Source: Rubellimicrobium roseum (GTDB lineage Bacteria; Pseudomonadota; Alphaproteobacteria; Rhodobacterales; Rhodobacteraceae). Taken from it: a stretch of 64,000 bases of DNA. Shown here one piece after another: positions 53,075 through 62,142 of this stretch. Positions within the stretch are counted from its first letter, which is position 1. Each line of letters starts with the position of its first letter. Both the position numbers and the translations under genes were made by a program. Location: positions 434,001-498,000 of the forward strand of contig NZ_VDFV01000001.1 in NCBI RefSeq assembly GCF_006152145.1, written 5' to 3'. Below the pieces are notes generated by a model that searched no databases, was not told where the DNA came from, and worked only from the letters and a program-made list of their open reading frames with translations.

Positions 53075-53290
53075 TCACACTCGGCTACGCTGGAACGGGA
53101 CGCCGCATCGCGGACGACCATGGCTGTCTGAACGCTGCGCCCGGACAGCGCAAGGTCCTCCCCGGGTCCGCGCAAGACCGAGATAGGGCTTCTGTTGCGG
53201 GGCGGAAGGGCGGATCGGGTCGGATGAGGGCCGGCCGGCGCGCGGTCGGGGCTGGGGCGATGGACGGTCGGAGAGGGCGTTCTGCGGCAT
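53075..53290 (-). CDS. Possible small upstream ORF of dxs (71 codons)
   Basis: A 71-codon frame starts at ATG 53290 with AAGGAG 7 bases upstream, one of the best ribosome sites in the region, and stops 10 bases before the dxs start. The product ([20 protein letters not shown] onward) is Arg/Pro/Ser-rich and resembles no family I know, so it could be a regulatory leader ORF or noise. The strong ribosome site and tight spacing to dxs are the only support. Confidence 0.3.
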   Translation of the reverse strand: MPQNALSDRPSPQPRPRAGRPSSDPIRPSAPQQKPYLGLARTRGGPCAVRAQRSDSHGRPRCGVPFQRSRV

Positions 53291-53343
53291 GGGTCGGCTC
53301 CTTTCCCCTTCATGCTGCGGGAGCCGGGTTAACGAAACGTGAC

Positions 53344-53359
53344 ACCACCGCGCGGTGGT
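53344..53359. promoter_or_regulatory. 16-bp perfect palindrome in the dxs/DGPF intergenic region
   Basis: ACCACCGCGCGGTGGT is a perfect palindrome with no spacer. It lies about 50 bases before the small ORF upstream of dxs and about 185 bases before the DGPF gene. The rest of the 255-base gap has TTGACC near 53480 but no clear -10. It may be an operator for either side. Confidence 0.35.
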
Positions 53360-53544
53360 CCCTCATGTCGCGCAGCACCCCCGGAACTGCGGGAGCGGCC
53401 GTTCGCCTGGTCCGGCGCGGGCCTGTGGCCAGGGACAACCCGCCCGGCTCCTGCGTCGCCGGGACCGGCGAAAAAAATCTTGACCCAGGTGTCGGATCTC
53501 CGGGTCCCTGTCCGTCAGGAAGGCATCAGCAGAGGAGAGACGAC

Positions 53545-53973
53545 ATGCGCGTGATGGTGATGGTGAAGGCCGACAAGCACAGCGAGGCGGGCGAGATGCC
53601 CTCGGAGGAGCTGATCGCGGCCATGACGGACTACAACGAGGAGCTGGTGAAGGCCGGGGTGATGGTTTCGGGGGACGGGCTGCAGCCCAGCTCGCGCGGA
53701 GTCCGCATCCATTTCGACGGGGCGAACCGCACGGTGATCGACGGCCCCTTCGCCGAGACCAAGGAACTGGTGGCGGGCTTCTGGATCTGGAACGTCGCCT
53801 CGATGGAGGAGGCGGTCGAATGGGCCAGGCGCTGCCCCAACCCGCAGATGGGCCCCTCGGACATCGAGATCCGCCCGTTCTTCGAGATGGAGGATTTCGG
53901 CGAGGCCATGACGCCCGAGCTGCGCGCGCGCGAGGACCGGCTGCGCGAGGAACTCGAGGCGCGGAACGCCTGA
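53545..53973 (+). CDS. YciI-like DGPF-domain protein
   Basis: The 142-residue protein has the DGPF motif (NRTVIDGPFAETKELVAGFW, about residues 67-86) within a YCII-type fold and a charged helical C-terminal tail (LRAREDRLREELEAR). DGPF proteins are nearly always encoded beside an ECF sigma factor of the SigJ/ECF42 type, as here. Their function is unclear but is probably tied to that sigma factor's signal. GAGGAGA precedes ATG 53545. The partner gene begins 57 bases downstream. Confidence 0.9.
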   Translation: MRVMVMVKADKHSEAGEMPSEELIAAMTDYNEELVKAGVMVSGDGLQPSSRGVRIHFDGANRTVIDGPFAETKELVAGFWIWNVASMEEAVEWARRCPNPQMGPSDIEIRPFFEMEDFGEAMTPELRAREDRLREELEARNA

Positions 53974-54029
53974 CCCGCCCTTGGACGCCGGGTTCGGCCC
54001 GGCGCCCCCTTTTGCCCGGAGGCCCCCTG

Positions 54030-55277
54030 ATGACCCTCGACCCGCAGTGGATCGGCCCCGTCCTGGCCACCGCCCGGCCGGCGGCGCTGGGGGTGCTCCT
54101 GGGCCATTTCCGCGACCTGGACCTGGCCGAGGAGGCCGTCCAGACCGCCTGCCTGCGGGCATTGAAGAATTGGCCCGAGCGGGGGCCCCCCCGCAACCCG
54201 ACGGGCTGGCTGGTGACCGTCGGCCGGAACGCGGGGGTCGACGGCCTGCGCAGGCGGACGCGCGAGACTGGTCTGCCCGAGGAGCTGGCGGTCGAAGGCC
54301 CCGAGGTCGAGGACGAGATCCAGGCCCGGCGCGAGGAGGCCGACTATGCCGACGACCTCCTGCGGCTTCTCTTCGTCTGCTGCCACCGCGAGCTGCCCCC
54401 GGCGCAGCAGGTGGCGCTGGCGCTGCGCGTGGTTTCGGGGCTGGGCGTGCCGCAGATCGCCCGCGCCTTCCTGGTGAGCGAGGCGGCGATGGAGCAGCGC
54501 CTGACCCGCGCCAAGCGGGCGGTGACGCAGGCGGGCCTGCCCTTCGAGGCGCCGGGGCCGCTCGCGCGCGAAGAACGGCTGGGGGCGGTTCTGGCCATGG
54601 TCTATCTCCTGTTCAACGAAGGCTACACCGCCCCGCAGGAGGCGGCGGTGGCCAAGGGGGCGCTCTGCGACGAGGCGATCCGGCTGGCGCGGCTGCTTCT
54701 GCGGATGTTCCCGGAGGAGCCCGAGGTCATGGGTCTGCTGGCGCTGCTGCTGCTCCAGCACGCCCGCGCCGGGGCCCGGTTCGACGCGGAGGGCGGGCCC
54801 GTGCTCCTGGAGGAGCAGGACCGTGGCCTGTGGGACCGCGAACGGATCGGCGAGGGACTGGTGCTCGTGGCGCGGGCGTTGCGGCTGCGCCGGCCGGGGC
54901 GGTTCCAGGTCGAGGCGGCCATCGCCGCGCTCCACGCCCGCGCGCCCAGCGTCGAGGCGACCGATTGGCCGCAGGTGGCCGCGCTCTACGAGAAGCTCGC
55001 GCATCTGGTGCCGTCGCCGGTGGTCGAGCTGAACCGGGCGGTCGCCCTGTCGCGGGTGGAGGGGCCTGGGCCCGCGCTGGCGCACGTCGAGCCGCTGGCC
55101 CCCGCTTTGGGCGGGTACTTCTACTTTCATGGGGTCCGGGGCCACCTGCTCCAGCGGCTCGGGCGCGGAGCCGAGGCGCGCGAGGCCTACGGCCGCGCGA
55201 TCGCGCTGGCCCGGACCGCCGCCGAGGCGGTGCAGATCCGGCGGTATCTCGACCAGCTTGGCGGGCCGCCGGCCTGA
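54030..55277 (+). CDS. ECF-type RNA polymerase sigma factor with long C-terminal extension (DGPF-associated)
   Basis: The 415-residue protein has sigma region 2 (about residues 15-80, LGHFRDLDLAEEAVQTACLRALKNWP) and region 4 (about 115-170, VVSGLGVPQIARAFLVSEAAMEQRLTRAKR). A C-terminal domain of about 240 residues follows, with TPR-like helices (YLLFNEGYTA, LARLLLRMFPEEPEV, VVELNRAVALSRVEGPG). This is the ECF42-type layout found with DGPF proteins. The extension probably replaces an anti-sigma factor in sensing. GGAGG lies 5 bases before ATG 54030. No anti-sigma gene is nearby. A hairpin follows the stop. Confidence 0.9.
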   Translation: MTLDPQWIGPVLATARPAALGVLLGHFRDLDLAEEAVQTACLRALKNWPERGPPRNPTGWLVTVGRNAGVDGLRRRTRETGLPEELAVEGPEVEDEIQARREEADYADDLLRLLFVCCHRELPPAQQVALALRVVSGLGVPQIARAFLVSEAAMEQRLTRAKRAVTQAGLPFEAPGPLAREERLGAVLAMVYLLFNEGYTAPQEAAVAKGALCDEAIRLARLLLRMFPEEPEVMGLLALLLLQHARAGARFDAEGGPVLLEEQDRGLWDRERIGEGLVLVARALRLRRPGRFQVEAAIAALHARAPSVEATDWPQVAALYEKLAHLVPSPVVELNRAVALSRVEGPGPALAHVEPLAPALGGYFYFHGVRGHLLQRLGRGAEAREAYGRAIALARTAAEAVQIRRYLDQLGGPPA

Positions 55278-55284
55278 GCGCGGG

Positions 55285-55314
55285 CGGCCGGGACGCATCA
55301 GGGCGCCCCGGCCG
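55285..55314. terminator. Hairpin between convergent genes
   Basis: CGGCCGGG (55285-55292) pairs with CCCGGCCG (55307-55314), separated by 14 bases. It lies between the sigma-factor stop and the convergent sugar-binding-protein stop. There is no T-run, so it is at best a weak bidirectional terminator. Confidence 0.35.
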
Positions 55315-55320
55315 GGCTCG

Positions 55321-56268
55321 TCAGTCGTAGAGCACCGCGGCGATCTCGGGCTCTTCCATGTTGGTCGCGTCGTACCAGTAGAAGCCGGTATCGATGACCG
55401 GCTCCACCGTCTCGCCCTTGGCGGCGGCCACGGCCGCGCGGACCGTCTCGTAGCCGATGCCGACCGGGTTCTGCGTGATCGCGCCCGCCATCAGGCCGCT
55501 GCGGATCGCCTCTTTCTGCTGGGTGCCCGAGTCGAAGCCGATGACGGTGATGTTCTGGGCGTTCATCTCGCGGACGCCGTTGACCACCCCGATGGCCGAG
55601 CCTTCGTTCGCGCCGAAGATGCCGTCGAGCTCGGGGTTGCCCGCGAGGATCGACTTGGTCAGCTCGGTCGACTGGAGCTGGTCGCCGCCGCCGTACTGGA
55701 CGGTGACGATCTCGATGTTCGGATGGGCCTCGGCCATCCGGTTCACGAAGCCGTCCACGCGGTCGATGCCGGTGCGGCTGGTCTGGTCGTGCGCCACGAC
55801 GGCGACCTGGCCCTCGCCGCCGATCAGCTCGGCCATCTTGTCGGCCGCCAGGGCGGCGGCGGCCAGGTTGTCGGTCGCGGCGGTCGACACGGGGATGTCG
55901 CTGTCCACGCCCGAGTCGAAGGCGATGATCGGGATGCTGGCATCCTGCGCCTGCCGCAGCAGCGGGATCGCCGCCTGGCTGTCGAGCGCGGCGAAGCCGA
56001 TGGCGTCGGGATTGCGGGCCAGCGCCGCCGAGAGCATGTCGATCTGGCGGTCGACCATGGTCTCGTTGTCGGGGCCCTCGAAGGTGACCTCGACGCCCAG
56101 TTCCTGGGCGGCCTGGTCGGCCCCGGCCTTCACGGCCTGCCAGAACTGGTGCTGGAAGCCCTTGGAGATAAGCGCGACGGACATCGCGTCCTGTGCGAAG
56201 GCGACCGAGCCGGTGGTGGTCAGGGCTAGGGCGCCGAGCGCGCCCAGGGTCGTGCGTCTGGTGAACAT
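55321..56268 (-). CDS. Sugar ABC transporter substrate-binding protein (RbsB-like)
   Basis: The 315-residue periplasmic protein has a signal peptide with a twin-arginine-like RRT start (MFTRRTTLGALGALALTT, cleaved near SVAFAQ) and a Peripla_BP_4 fold. KGFQHQFWQAVKAGADQAAQELGV, IPIIAFDSGVDSD, IFGANEGSAIGVVNG and VIGFDSGTQQ are typical of ribose/polyol-binding proteins. The ligand is unknown. AGGAGG 5 bases before ATG 56268 decides the start over the upstream ATG at 56289. It is the last gene of an operon with the permease, ATPase and SDR upstream. Confidence 0.9.
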   Translation of the reverse strand: MFTRRTTLGALGALALTTTGSVAFAQDAMSVALISKGFQHQFWQAVKAGADQAAQELGVEVTFEGPDNETMVDRQIDMLSAALARNPDAIGFAALDSQAAIPLLRQAQDASIPIIAFDSGVDSDIPVSTAATDNLAAAALAADKMAELIGGEGQVAVVAHDQTSRTGIDRVDGFVNRMAEAHPNIEIVTVQYGGGDQLQSTELTKSILAGNPELDGIFGANEGSAIGVVNGVREMNAQNITVIGFDSGTQQKEAIRSGLMAGAITQNPVGIGYETVRAAVAAAKGETVEPVIDTGFYWYDATNMEEPEIAAVLYD

Positions 56269-56325
56269 GATTCCTCCTCTGGTGTTCACGTGGTCAGGGT
56301 CCTGCGGGCCTTGGCGGCCTCTTCT

Positions 56326-57330
56326 TCAGGCACGGCGCTTGCGCGCCATGTCGGCATAGACGGCCAGGATGATGATGGCCCCGGTCACGACCGTCTGCCA
56401 TTCCTGCGCGACCGACAGGATGCGCAGGCCGTTGGTCAGCACCGCCATGATCAGCGCGCCGATCAGGGTGCCCAGGATGGTCCCGCGCCCGCCCGCGAGC
56501 GAGGTGCCGCCGATCACGACGGCCGCGATGGCCTCCAGTTCGTAGCCCTGCCCCAGCGCCGGCTGGGCCGAGTTCAGGCGCGAGGCGATCAGGAGCCCCG
56601 CGATGCCCACGATGCCGCCCGAAAGCGCGTAGATCGCGATCTTCCAGCGATCGGTGTTGACCCCCGACAGGCGCACGCTTTCCTCGTTGGAGCCCAGGGC
56701 GAAGCAGTAGCGCCCCAGCACCGTGCGGCCCAGGATGTAGCTGGCGGCGGCGGCCACCACGAAGAGGATCAGCACGCCGTTGGGGATGGGCAGGCCCGGA
56801 ACCAGCGCGCCGATGAGCGAGCCGTTGGCGATGACGGGAAAGCTGGGCGTGTCGTTGAAGTAGATGGGCTTGGTGCCCGAGATCACCAGCGACAGGCCCT
56901 TGAGGATCAGCATCATGCCCAGCGTCGCGATGAAGGGCGGGATCTTGAGCTTGGCGATCGCGGTGCCCGAGCAGAAGCCGCAGAAGGCGCCGGTGGCCAG
57001 CGCCGCCACGACGCCGAAGGGCAAGGGCAGCCCCGCATAGGTCAGGACCACACCCGCGATCACGGCGGTGAAGGTCATCAGCGTCCCCACCGACAGGTCG
57101 ATCCCCCCGGTGATGATGACCAGCGTCGCCGCGATGGCCAGGACCCCGTTCACCGAGGTCGCCTGCAGGATGGCGATGATGTTGGTCATCTGGAGGAAGT
57201 TGGGCGAGGCCAGCGAGAAGCCGACCACGAGGACGATGAGGCTCGCGAAGGCCCAGAGCTTCTGGTGCGCGCGCGAGCGCAGGGCCCGTGCGGCGGGCGA
57301 TGCGGACGAGGCGGTGTCGAGGCTGCTCAT
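56326..57330 (-). CDS. Sugar ABC transporter permease (RbsC-like)
   Basis: The 334-residue BPD_transp_2 permease has eight to ten hydrophobic segments and the RbsC features [15 protein letters not shown] (about residues 73-87), [19 protein letters not shown] and [22 protein letters not shown]. The N-terminal 22 residues are polar. It forms the channel of the ribose-type importer. It is separated from the ATPase gene by 10 bases and from the binding-protein gene by 57, and is transcribed with them. Confidence 0.92.
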   Translation of the reverse strand: MSSLDTASSASPAARALRSRAHQKLWAFASLIVLVVGFSLASPNFLQMTNIIAILQATSVNGVLAIAATLVIITGGIDLSVGTLMTFTAVIAGVVLTYAGLPLPFGVVAALATGAFCGFCSGTAIAKLKIPPFIATLGMMLILKGLSLVISGTKPIYFNDTPSFPVIANGSLIGALVPGLPIPNGVLILFVVAAAASYILGRTVLGRYCFALGSNEESVRLSGVNTDRWKIAIYALSGGIVGIAGLLIASRLNSAQPALGQGYELEAIAAVVIGGTSLAGGRGTILGTLIGALIMAVLTNGLRILSVAQEWQTVVTGAIIILAVYADMARKRRA

Positions 57331-57340
57331 TCGTGTCTCC

Positions 57341-58864
57341 CTATCCGGCGTGGGCGGGCGCCATGACGGCGTCGCGCTGGGTGGCCAGGCGCATGATGTC
57401 CTCCTGGGTGGTCCCGGCGCCTCCGGGCAGGATACCGGTCAGGCGGCCTTCGCACATCACGGCGATGCGGTGGCTCAGGCGCAGGATCTCGGGCAGTTCG
57501 GAGGAGATCACGATCACCGCCCGCCCCTGCTGGGCGAGGCTGTTGAGGAGGCGGTAGATCTCGCTCTTGGCGCCCACGTCGATGCCGCGGGTGGGCTCGT
57601 CGAAGATGAGGATGTCGCAGTCGCGCAGGAGCCACTTGGCGATGACAACCTTCTGCTGGTTGCCCCCCGACAGGAGACGCACCTCCTGCCGGTCCGAGGG
57701 CGTGCGGATGCCGAGCTGCTGGATGTAGCCCCGCGCTGTCTGTTCCAGGGCGGCCTCGTCCAGCGTGCCCGTCCGGCCGGCGAACCGGTCGAGGCTCGCC
57801 ATGCCGACGTTGGCGCGCACGTCCATGCCCAGGGCGAGGCCGAAGCGCTTGCGGTCCTCGGACAGGTAGCCGATGCCCGCCGCGACGGCGTCGACCGGGC
57901 TGCGGATGCGGACCGGCCGGCCATGCACCCGGATCTCGCCGGCCTCGAAGGGATCGGCGCCGAAGACGGCCCGCGCGACCTCGGTGCGGCCGGCGCCCAT
58001 CAGCCCGGCGAAGCCCAGGATCTCGCCCTTGCGGACCGAGAAGCTGACGTCCCGGATCTCGCGCCCGCGGCGCAGGCCCCGGACCTCCAGCGCGACCTCG
58101 GCCCCATCCAGGTCCGGGATGCTTACCCCTTCGCTGGACAGCTCGCGTCCGACCATCATGGCGATGATCGTTCCGATGGGCGTCTCGGCGGCCCCCACGG
58201 TGCCCACGAAGGCGCCGTCGCGCATCACCGTCACCCGGTCCGAGATGCGCTTGATCTCGTCCATCTTGTGGCTGATGTAGACGACCCCCACGCCCTCGGC
58301 CCGGAGCTGGCCGATGATGAGGAAGAGTTCCTCGATCTCGGCGGTGTTCAAGGCGGCGGTGGGCTCGTCCATGATGAGCACGCGCGAGCGGAACGACAGG
58401 GCCTTGGCGATCTCGACCATCTGCTGCCGGGCGATGGTCAGGTCGCCCACCAGCGTGGCGGGATCGAGCGACAGGTTCATACGGGCGAAGATCTCGGCTG
58501 TCATGCGGTTCAGCGCGGCCTCGTCCAGCCGCCCGAAGCGCTTGCGCGGCTCGCGCCCGATGAAGATGTTCTGCGCGACCGTGAGGTCGTTCATCAGGCT
58601 CAGCTCCTGATGGATGATGCCGATGCCGAGCTGCTGCGCCGCGCGGGGCGAGAGGATGGCCTGCGCCCGGCCGTCGATCTCGATGGTGCCGCCGTCGGGC
58701 TGGTAGAGGCCCGAGAGGATCTTCATGAGCGTGGACTTGCCTGCGCCGTTCTCGCCCATCAGGGCGTGGACCTCGCCGGCCCGCAGGTCGAAGCGGGCGG
58801 ACCGGAGGGCATGGACGCCGGGAAAGGATTTCTCGATGGACGTCATCCGGACCAGGTCAGTCAT
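57341..58864 (-). CDS. Sugar ABC transporter ATP-binding protein (RbsA/MglA-like, duplicated)
   Basis: The 507-residue protein has two ATPase domains. Domain 1 (about residues 5-240) has Walker [13 protein letters not shown]-loop [26 protein letters not shown] and Walker [13 protein letters not shown]. Domain 2 (about 255-500) has a degenerate Walker [15 protein letters not shown], as usual for this group, then [15 protein letters not shown] and [16 protein letters not shown]. It drives uptake of a pentose, hexose or polyol. ATG 58864 follows GGAG at 8 bases; the frame stays open upstream but the start matches the domain boundary. Confidence 0.93.
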   Translation of the reverse strand: MTDLVRMTSIEKSFPGVHALRSARFDLRAGEVHALMGENGAGKSTLMKILSGLYQPDGGTIEIDGRAQAILSPRAAQQLGIGIIHQELSLMNDLTVAQNIFIGREPRKRFGRLDEAALNRMTAEIFARMNLSLDPATLVGDLTIARQQMVEIAKALSFRSRVLIMDEPTAALNTAEIEELFLIIGQLRAEGVGVVYISHKMDEIKRISDRVTVMRDGAFVGTVGAAETPIGTIIAMMVGRELSSEGVSIPDLDGAEVALEVRGLRRGREIRDVSFSVRKGEILGFAGLMGAGRTEVARAVFGADPFEAGEIRVHGRPVRIRSPVDAVAAGIGYLSEDRKRFGLALGMDVRANVGMASLDRFAGRTGTLDEAALEQTARGYIQQLGIRTPSDRQEVRLLSGGNQQKVVIAKWLLRDCDILIFDEPTRGIDVGAKSEIYRLLNSLAQQGRAVIVISSELPEILRLSHRIAVMCEGRLTGILPGGAGTTQEDIMRLATQRDAVMAPAHAG

Positions 58865-58936
58865 GCCGCAACTCCGAAGGGGTGGGTCGGGAAAGGCCGA
58901 AGGGCGTCCGAGCCCTCCGTGTCGTCGGGACACAGT

Positions 58937-59674
58937 CTAGATCGTGACCCCGCCGTCGACGAGGACGGCCTGCCCGGTCACGAAGCGGCTTTCGGGCGAC
59001 AGGAGGTAGACCACCATCGGCGCGATGTCGTCGACCGTCGCCAGCCGCCCCATGGGCTGGCGGGCGACGAAGTCCCGCTCGGCCTGCGCGGGATCGGCGG
59101 CGGCAGCGATGCGGCCCCGCAGCGAAGGCGTGTCCACCGTGCCGGGGCAGAGCGCGTTGCAGCGCAGGCCCCGCGTCACGAAGTCGGCGGCGACGGCCTT
59201 GGTCAGGCCGATCACGGCGGCCTTGCTGGCGCCGTAGCTCGCCCGGTTGGCGAAGCCTTTCACCGAGGAGGCCATGGAGGCCATGTTGACGATCGAGGCC
59301 GTTCCCCCGGCCTCGGCCCGCGCGAGCATCCCGGGCAGGAAGGCCCGGATCATCCGCATGGTGGCGGTGACGTTGAGCTGGAAGGCGAAGTCCCAGTCGG
59401 CGTCCTCGACCGTGAGGGCGGTGTCCGTGTGAACCACGCCCGCGCAGTTGAATAGGCCGTCGAGCGGGCCGACCTCCTCGGACAGCGCGTGGATGGCTTG
59501 GACGTCGGTCACGTCCAGCCCGCGCGTCTCCAGGCCGGGCAGGCCGTCCAGCAGGGTCGGGTCACGGTCCGTCGCGATGACATGGGCCCCCTCGGCGGCG
59601 CAGGCGAGCGCGCCGGCGCGGCCAATGCCCTGTCCGGCCGCGGTCACAAGGACCCTTTTCCCTTCCAGGCGCAA
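58937..59674 (-). CDS. SDR-family sugar-acid/hydroxyacid dehydrogenase
   Basis: The 245-residue classical SDR has LVTAAGQGIGRA near the N-terminus, the NCAG motif (FNCAGVVH), catalytic Ser in MASMASS and Tyr-Lys in RASYGASKAAVIGL. It ends in TGQAVLVDGG. The compact MRLEGKRVLVTAAGQGIG start is typical of relatives that oxidise 2-keto-3-deoxy-sugar acids or hydroxybutyrate; the substrate cannot be fixed. TTG 59674 is chosen because GGAGGGG lies 7 bases upstream; GTG 59680 and ATG 59731 are in frame. It leads the sugar ABC operon and faces the IclR gene. Confidence 0.82.
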   Translation of the reverse strand: MRLEGKRVLVTAAGQGIGRAGALACAAEGAHVIATDRDPTLLDGLPGLETRGLDVTDVQAIHALSEEVGPLDGLFNCAGVVHTDTALTVEDADWDFAFQLNVTATMRMIRAFLPGMLARAEAGGTASIVNMASMASSVKGFANRASYGASKAAVIGLTKAVAADFVTRGLRCNALCPGTVDTPSLRGRIAAAADPAQAERDFVARQPMGRLATVDDIAPMVVYLLSPESRFVTGQAVLVDGGVTI

Positions 59675-59698
59675 GCCCACCCCTCCCTTGGCGTCTTG

Positions 59699-59739
59699 TT
59701 CATTTTTGAATACCCTATCCATATGTGAAAGTCCGTCAA
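59699..59739 (-). promoter_or_regulatory. Candidate promoter/operator between the sugar operon and the iclR-type gene
   Basis: On the minus strand TTGACG (59739-59734) and GGGTAT (59715-59710) are 18 bases apart, pointing to the SDR gene. TTCA-TTTT-TGAA (59699-59710), a short inverted repeat in an AT-rich patch, overlaps the -10 side and is a candidate IclR operator. The -10 match is weak. Confidence 0.4.
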
Positions 59740-59812
59740 GCGGCGTGACGGGCCCAGGGCAGGTCGGCCCTTGGCCGGACACGCCCGTTCCAGGACGCAG
59801 CGGAGCCTTCGG

Positions 59813-60586
59813 ATGACCATGGAGAGATCCCCCGATGCCGCGCCGGACCGCTACCGGGCGCCTGCCCTGGACAAGGGCCTCGACATCCTCGAGCTGCTGG
59901 CCGGGCAGTCCGAGGGGCTGACGCGGGCCGAGATCGTCAAGGCCATGGGGCGAAGCCCGTCGGAGATCTACCGGATGCTGGAGCGGCTGGTGGCCCGGAA
60001 CTTCGTCGCCCGGACAGCCGGAGGCGACCGCTATGCGCTGACCATGAAGCTCTTCGTGCTGGCCATGGGGCATCCGCCGCTGCGCCGGCTCGTGGCGCAG
60101 GCGCAGCCGCTGATGGATGCCTTCGCGCGCGAGGCGCTGCAATCGTGTCATCTGGCCGTCCCGGACCAGGGCGCGGCGCTTGTCATCGCCCAGGCCAGCC
60201 CCGTCGAGGTCTGGGAGTTCCGGGTCCGGGTCGGGGCCCGGCTCGGCCTGATCGAGACGGGGTCGGGCCAGACCCTGCTGGCCTTCCAGGACCCCGCCCG
60301 CCGCGCCGAGACGCTGGCGCTCTGGGGCGCCACCGGGATCGGGACGGAGGTCGCGGCGCTGGAGGACAGGCTGGCCGCCACGCGCGCGCAGGGCTGCCGC
60401 ATCGGGGAGAGCGGCCAGCTCCTGGGCGTGCAGGACATCTCCGTGCCGGTCCTGACAGCCCGGGGCGAGGCCTTCGCCGTCCTGACATGCCCGTTCATCG
60501 GCCGCCCCGCGCCGCACGAAGGAGAGACGGTGCCGCAGGTCGTGGCCCGGCTGCGGACCCTGGCGGCCCAGATCTCGTTCGGGTGA
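59813..60586 (+). CDS. IclR-family transcriptional regulator
   Basis: The 257-residue protein has an N-terminal winged helix (about residues 18-70, ALDKGLDILELLAGQSEGLTRAEIVKAMGRSPSEIYRMLE in family positions). An IclR effector domain follows (about 80-255, PLMDAFAREALQSCHL, LIETGSGQTLLAFQ, GVQDISVPVL). It lies back-to-back with the SDR/sugar-ABC operon and is the obvious local regulator; the effector is presumably the imported sugar or its product. GGAG lies 7 bases before ATG 59813. Confidence 0.9.
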   Translation: MTMERSPDAAPDRYRAPALDKGLDILELLAGQSEGLTRAEIVKAMGRSPSEIYRMLERLVARNFVARTAGGDRYALTMKLFVLAMGHPPLRRLVAQAQPLMDAFAREALQSCHLAVPDQGAALVIAQASPVEVWEFRVRVGARLGLIETGSGQTLLAFQDPARRAETLALWGATGIGTEVAALEDRLAATRAQGCRIGESGQLLGVQDISVPVLTARGEAFAVLTCPFIGRPAPHEGETVPQVVARLRTLAAQISFG

Positions 60587-60799
60587 GGCCCTGCGCCACC
60601 CGCGCGGGCCGACCGAATCGGCGACGCCGAACGGAGCAGGGACGCCCGCACGCGCGGCGCGCCGAGCCCGATCGGACGGAGCTGATGGCTTCCGTGAGGC
60701 GTCAGGGAGCAGGTGGCCTCGGCCTTCTTGTCCGGCGAGCCTGTCCAAGATGCCCGACAGGGCCGGTCGAGGCGCGGGGCCTTCGCTGGACCCTGAAGG

Positions 60800-62044
60800 T
60801 CAGCGGCGGGACGGCCGCGCCGACTCGTGCGTCAGGAAGAAGCGCAGCATCTCGCGGCTTGCGTCGGGGCCGCGCGGGTCCGTGTAGGAGCCGGCCGGAC
60901 TGCCGCCCGACCAGGCATGGCCGGCGCCGTGCAGGACCCACTGCTCCAGCCTGCCGAGACCGGCCTCGTCGTGGTGGATGGTGCGGGTGAAATCCATCCC
61001 GCCGGAGGAGCGCCCGCGGCTGACCTCGATCCGGTGCCGCGTCCCCGCCGTGGCCTGGGCCGCGACCTGATCGCCGTTGACCGGATGGACGGTCCTGTCC
61101 CGGTCGCCGTGGAACACGATGGTCGGCGCGCGCTCTCCATCCGGGCGGGCCAGCGGGTCCGGGGTCGCGCCGCCCTGCCTCATCGCCGCGAAGGCCGAGC
61201 CCATGTCGCGGGCGGCACCACAAGCCAGGCCAGAGTGGACGCCCACGGCGGCATAAAGGTCGGGATAGGTGGCGGCCATGATAGCCGCCTTGGCGCCCCC
61301 GGCGGACAGGCCGGCGACGTAGACGCGCGCGGGGTCGACGGGGTGACGCTCCATGATGGTCCGGGTGATACCGGCGATCAGCGAGGGTTCGCCCCGGTCG
61401 CGCTGCTGGTCGGCGGCATTGAACCAGTTCCAGCACCGGGACATATTCGCCGCCTGCGTCTGCGCCGGATAGGCGACAAGGAGGCCGAACTCCTCGGCCA
61501 ACTCGTTCATCCGCGTCCCGGCGGCAAAATCGTCGGGCGACTGGGTGCAGCCATGCAGCATGACGACCAGCGGCCTCGGGCTGTCGTCGAGGGTGGAAGG
61601 AACATAGAGCTTGTAGGGCCGGCTGCCGGCCGCATTGGCGTAGACGTGCTCCTCGAAGCGGGCGCCGTCCGGCTGGCTGGGGGGCTGAGCGGTTCCGAAG
61701 GAACCGAACGGCCCTTCCGCCCCGGCACGGAGGTCGCCCAGGCCCGCCAGCCGGTCCCGGAGGCCGCGCAGGATGTTCGGCACGTCACCCGAGGTGCGGG
61801 CGGATTCAGGATCGCGCGAGGACGCCGAAGCGAAGGGCGCGGTCCAGGCCCCGCCGGACCCCGCCGACGGCGGCTCCATGTCGATCGGGGGCACGGATGA
61901 CCGAGCCGTCGGCCCCTTCCCATGTCGGGGCGGCGTGGCAAGTGCCGGGCTGGCGCCCTGCAGGAGGGCCATGGCCTCTTGGAGGCGCCCCTCGCGGGTC
62001 AGGCGGGTGGCTTCGGTCATGTCGATCCGGGACAGGCGGGGCAT
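60800..62044 (-). CDS. PHB-depolymerase-family esterase (LpqC-type)
   Basis: The 414-residue protein has a polar N-terminal part (about residues 1-120, with a helical segment MTEATRLTREGRLQEAMALL and low-complexity linkers) and an esterase domain (about 125-405). Nucleophile Ser is in VYVAGLSAGGAKA, the oxyanion segment is PLVVMLHGCTQSPDDFA, acid Asp is near FHGDRDRTVHP and catalytic His is in GAGHAWSGG. No secretion signal is seen, so it may act inside the cell. It could hydrolyse polyhydroxybutyrate or other esters. AAGGAG 8 bases before ATG 62044 decides the start. A CopG-like gene lies upstream on the same strand. Confidence 0.88.
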   Translation of the reverse strand: MPRLSRIDMTEATRLTREGRLQEAMALLQGASPALATPPRHGKGPTARSSVPPIDMEPPSAGSGGAWTAPFASASSRDPESARTSGDVPNILRGLRDRLAGLGDLRAGAEGPFGSFGTAQPPSQPDGARFEEHVYANAAGSRPYKLYVPSTLDDSPRPLVVMLHGCTQSPDDFAAGTRMNELAEEFGLLVAYPAQTQAANMSRCWNWFNAADQQRDRGEPSLIAGITRTIMERHPVDPARVYVAGLSAGGAKAAIMAATYPDLYAAVGVHSGLACGAARDMGSAFAAMRQGGATPDPLARPDGERAPTIVFHGDRDRTVHPVNGDQVAAQATAGTRHRIEVSRGRSSGGMDFTRTIHHDEAGLGRLEQWVLHGAGHAWSGGSPAGSYTDPRGPDASREMLRFFLTHESARPSRR

Positions 62045-62142
62045 GAGGCAGGCTCCTTCGGGCTCGGGCCGTGGGCCGAGCGGGGACATTCCCTTCGGTG
62101 AAGGGGGAAAAGGTCACGGACCCGATTGCCGGGCCCCCGACT

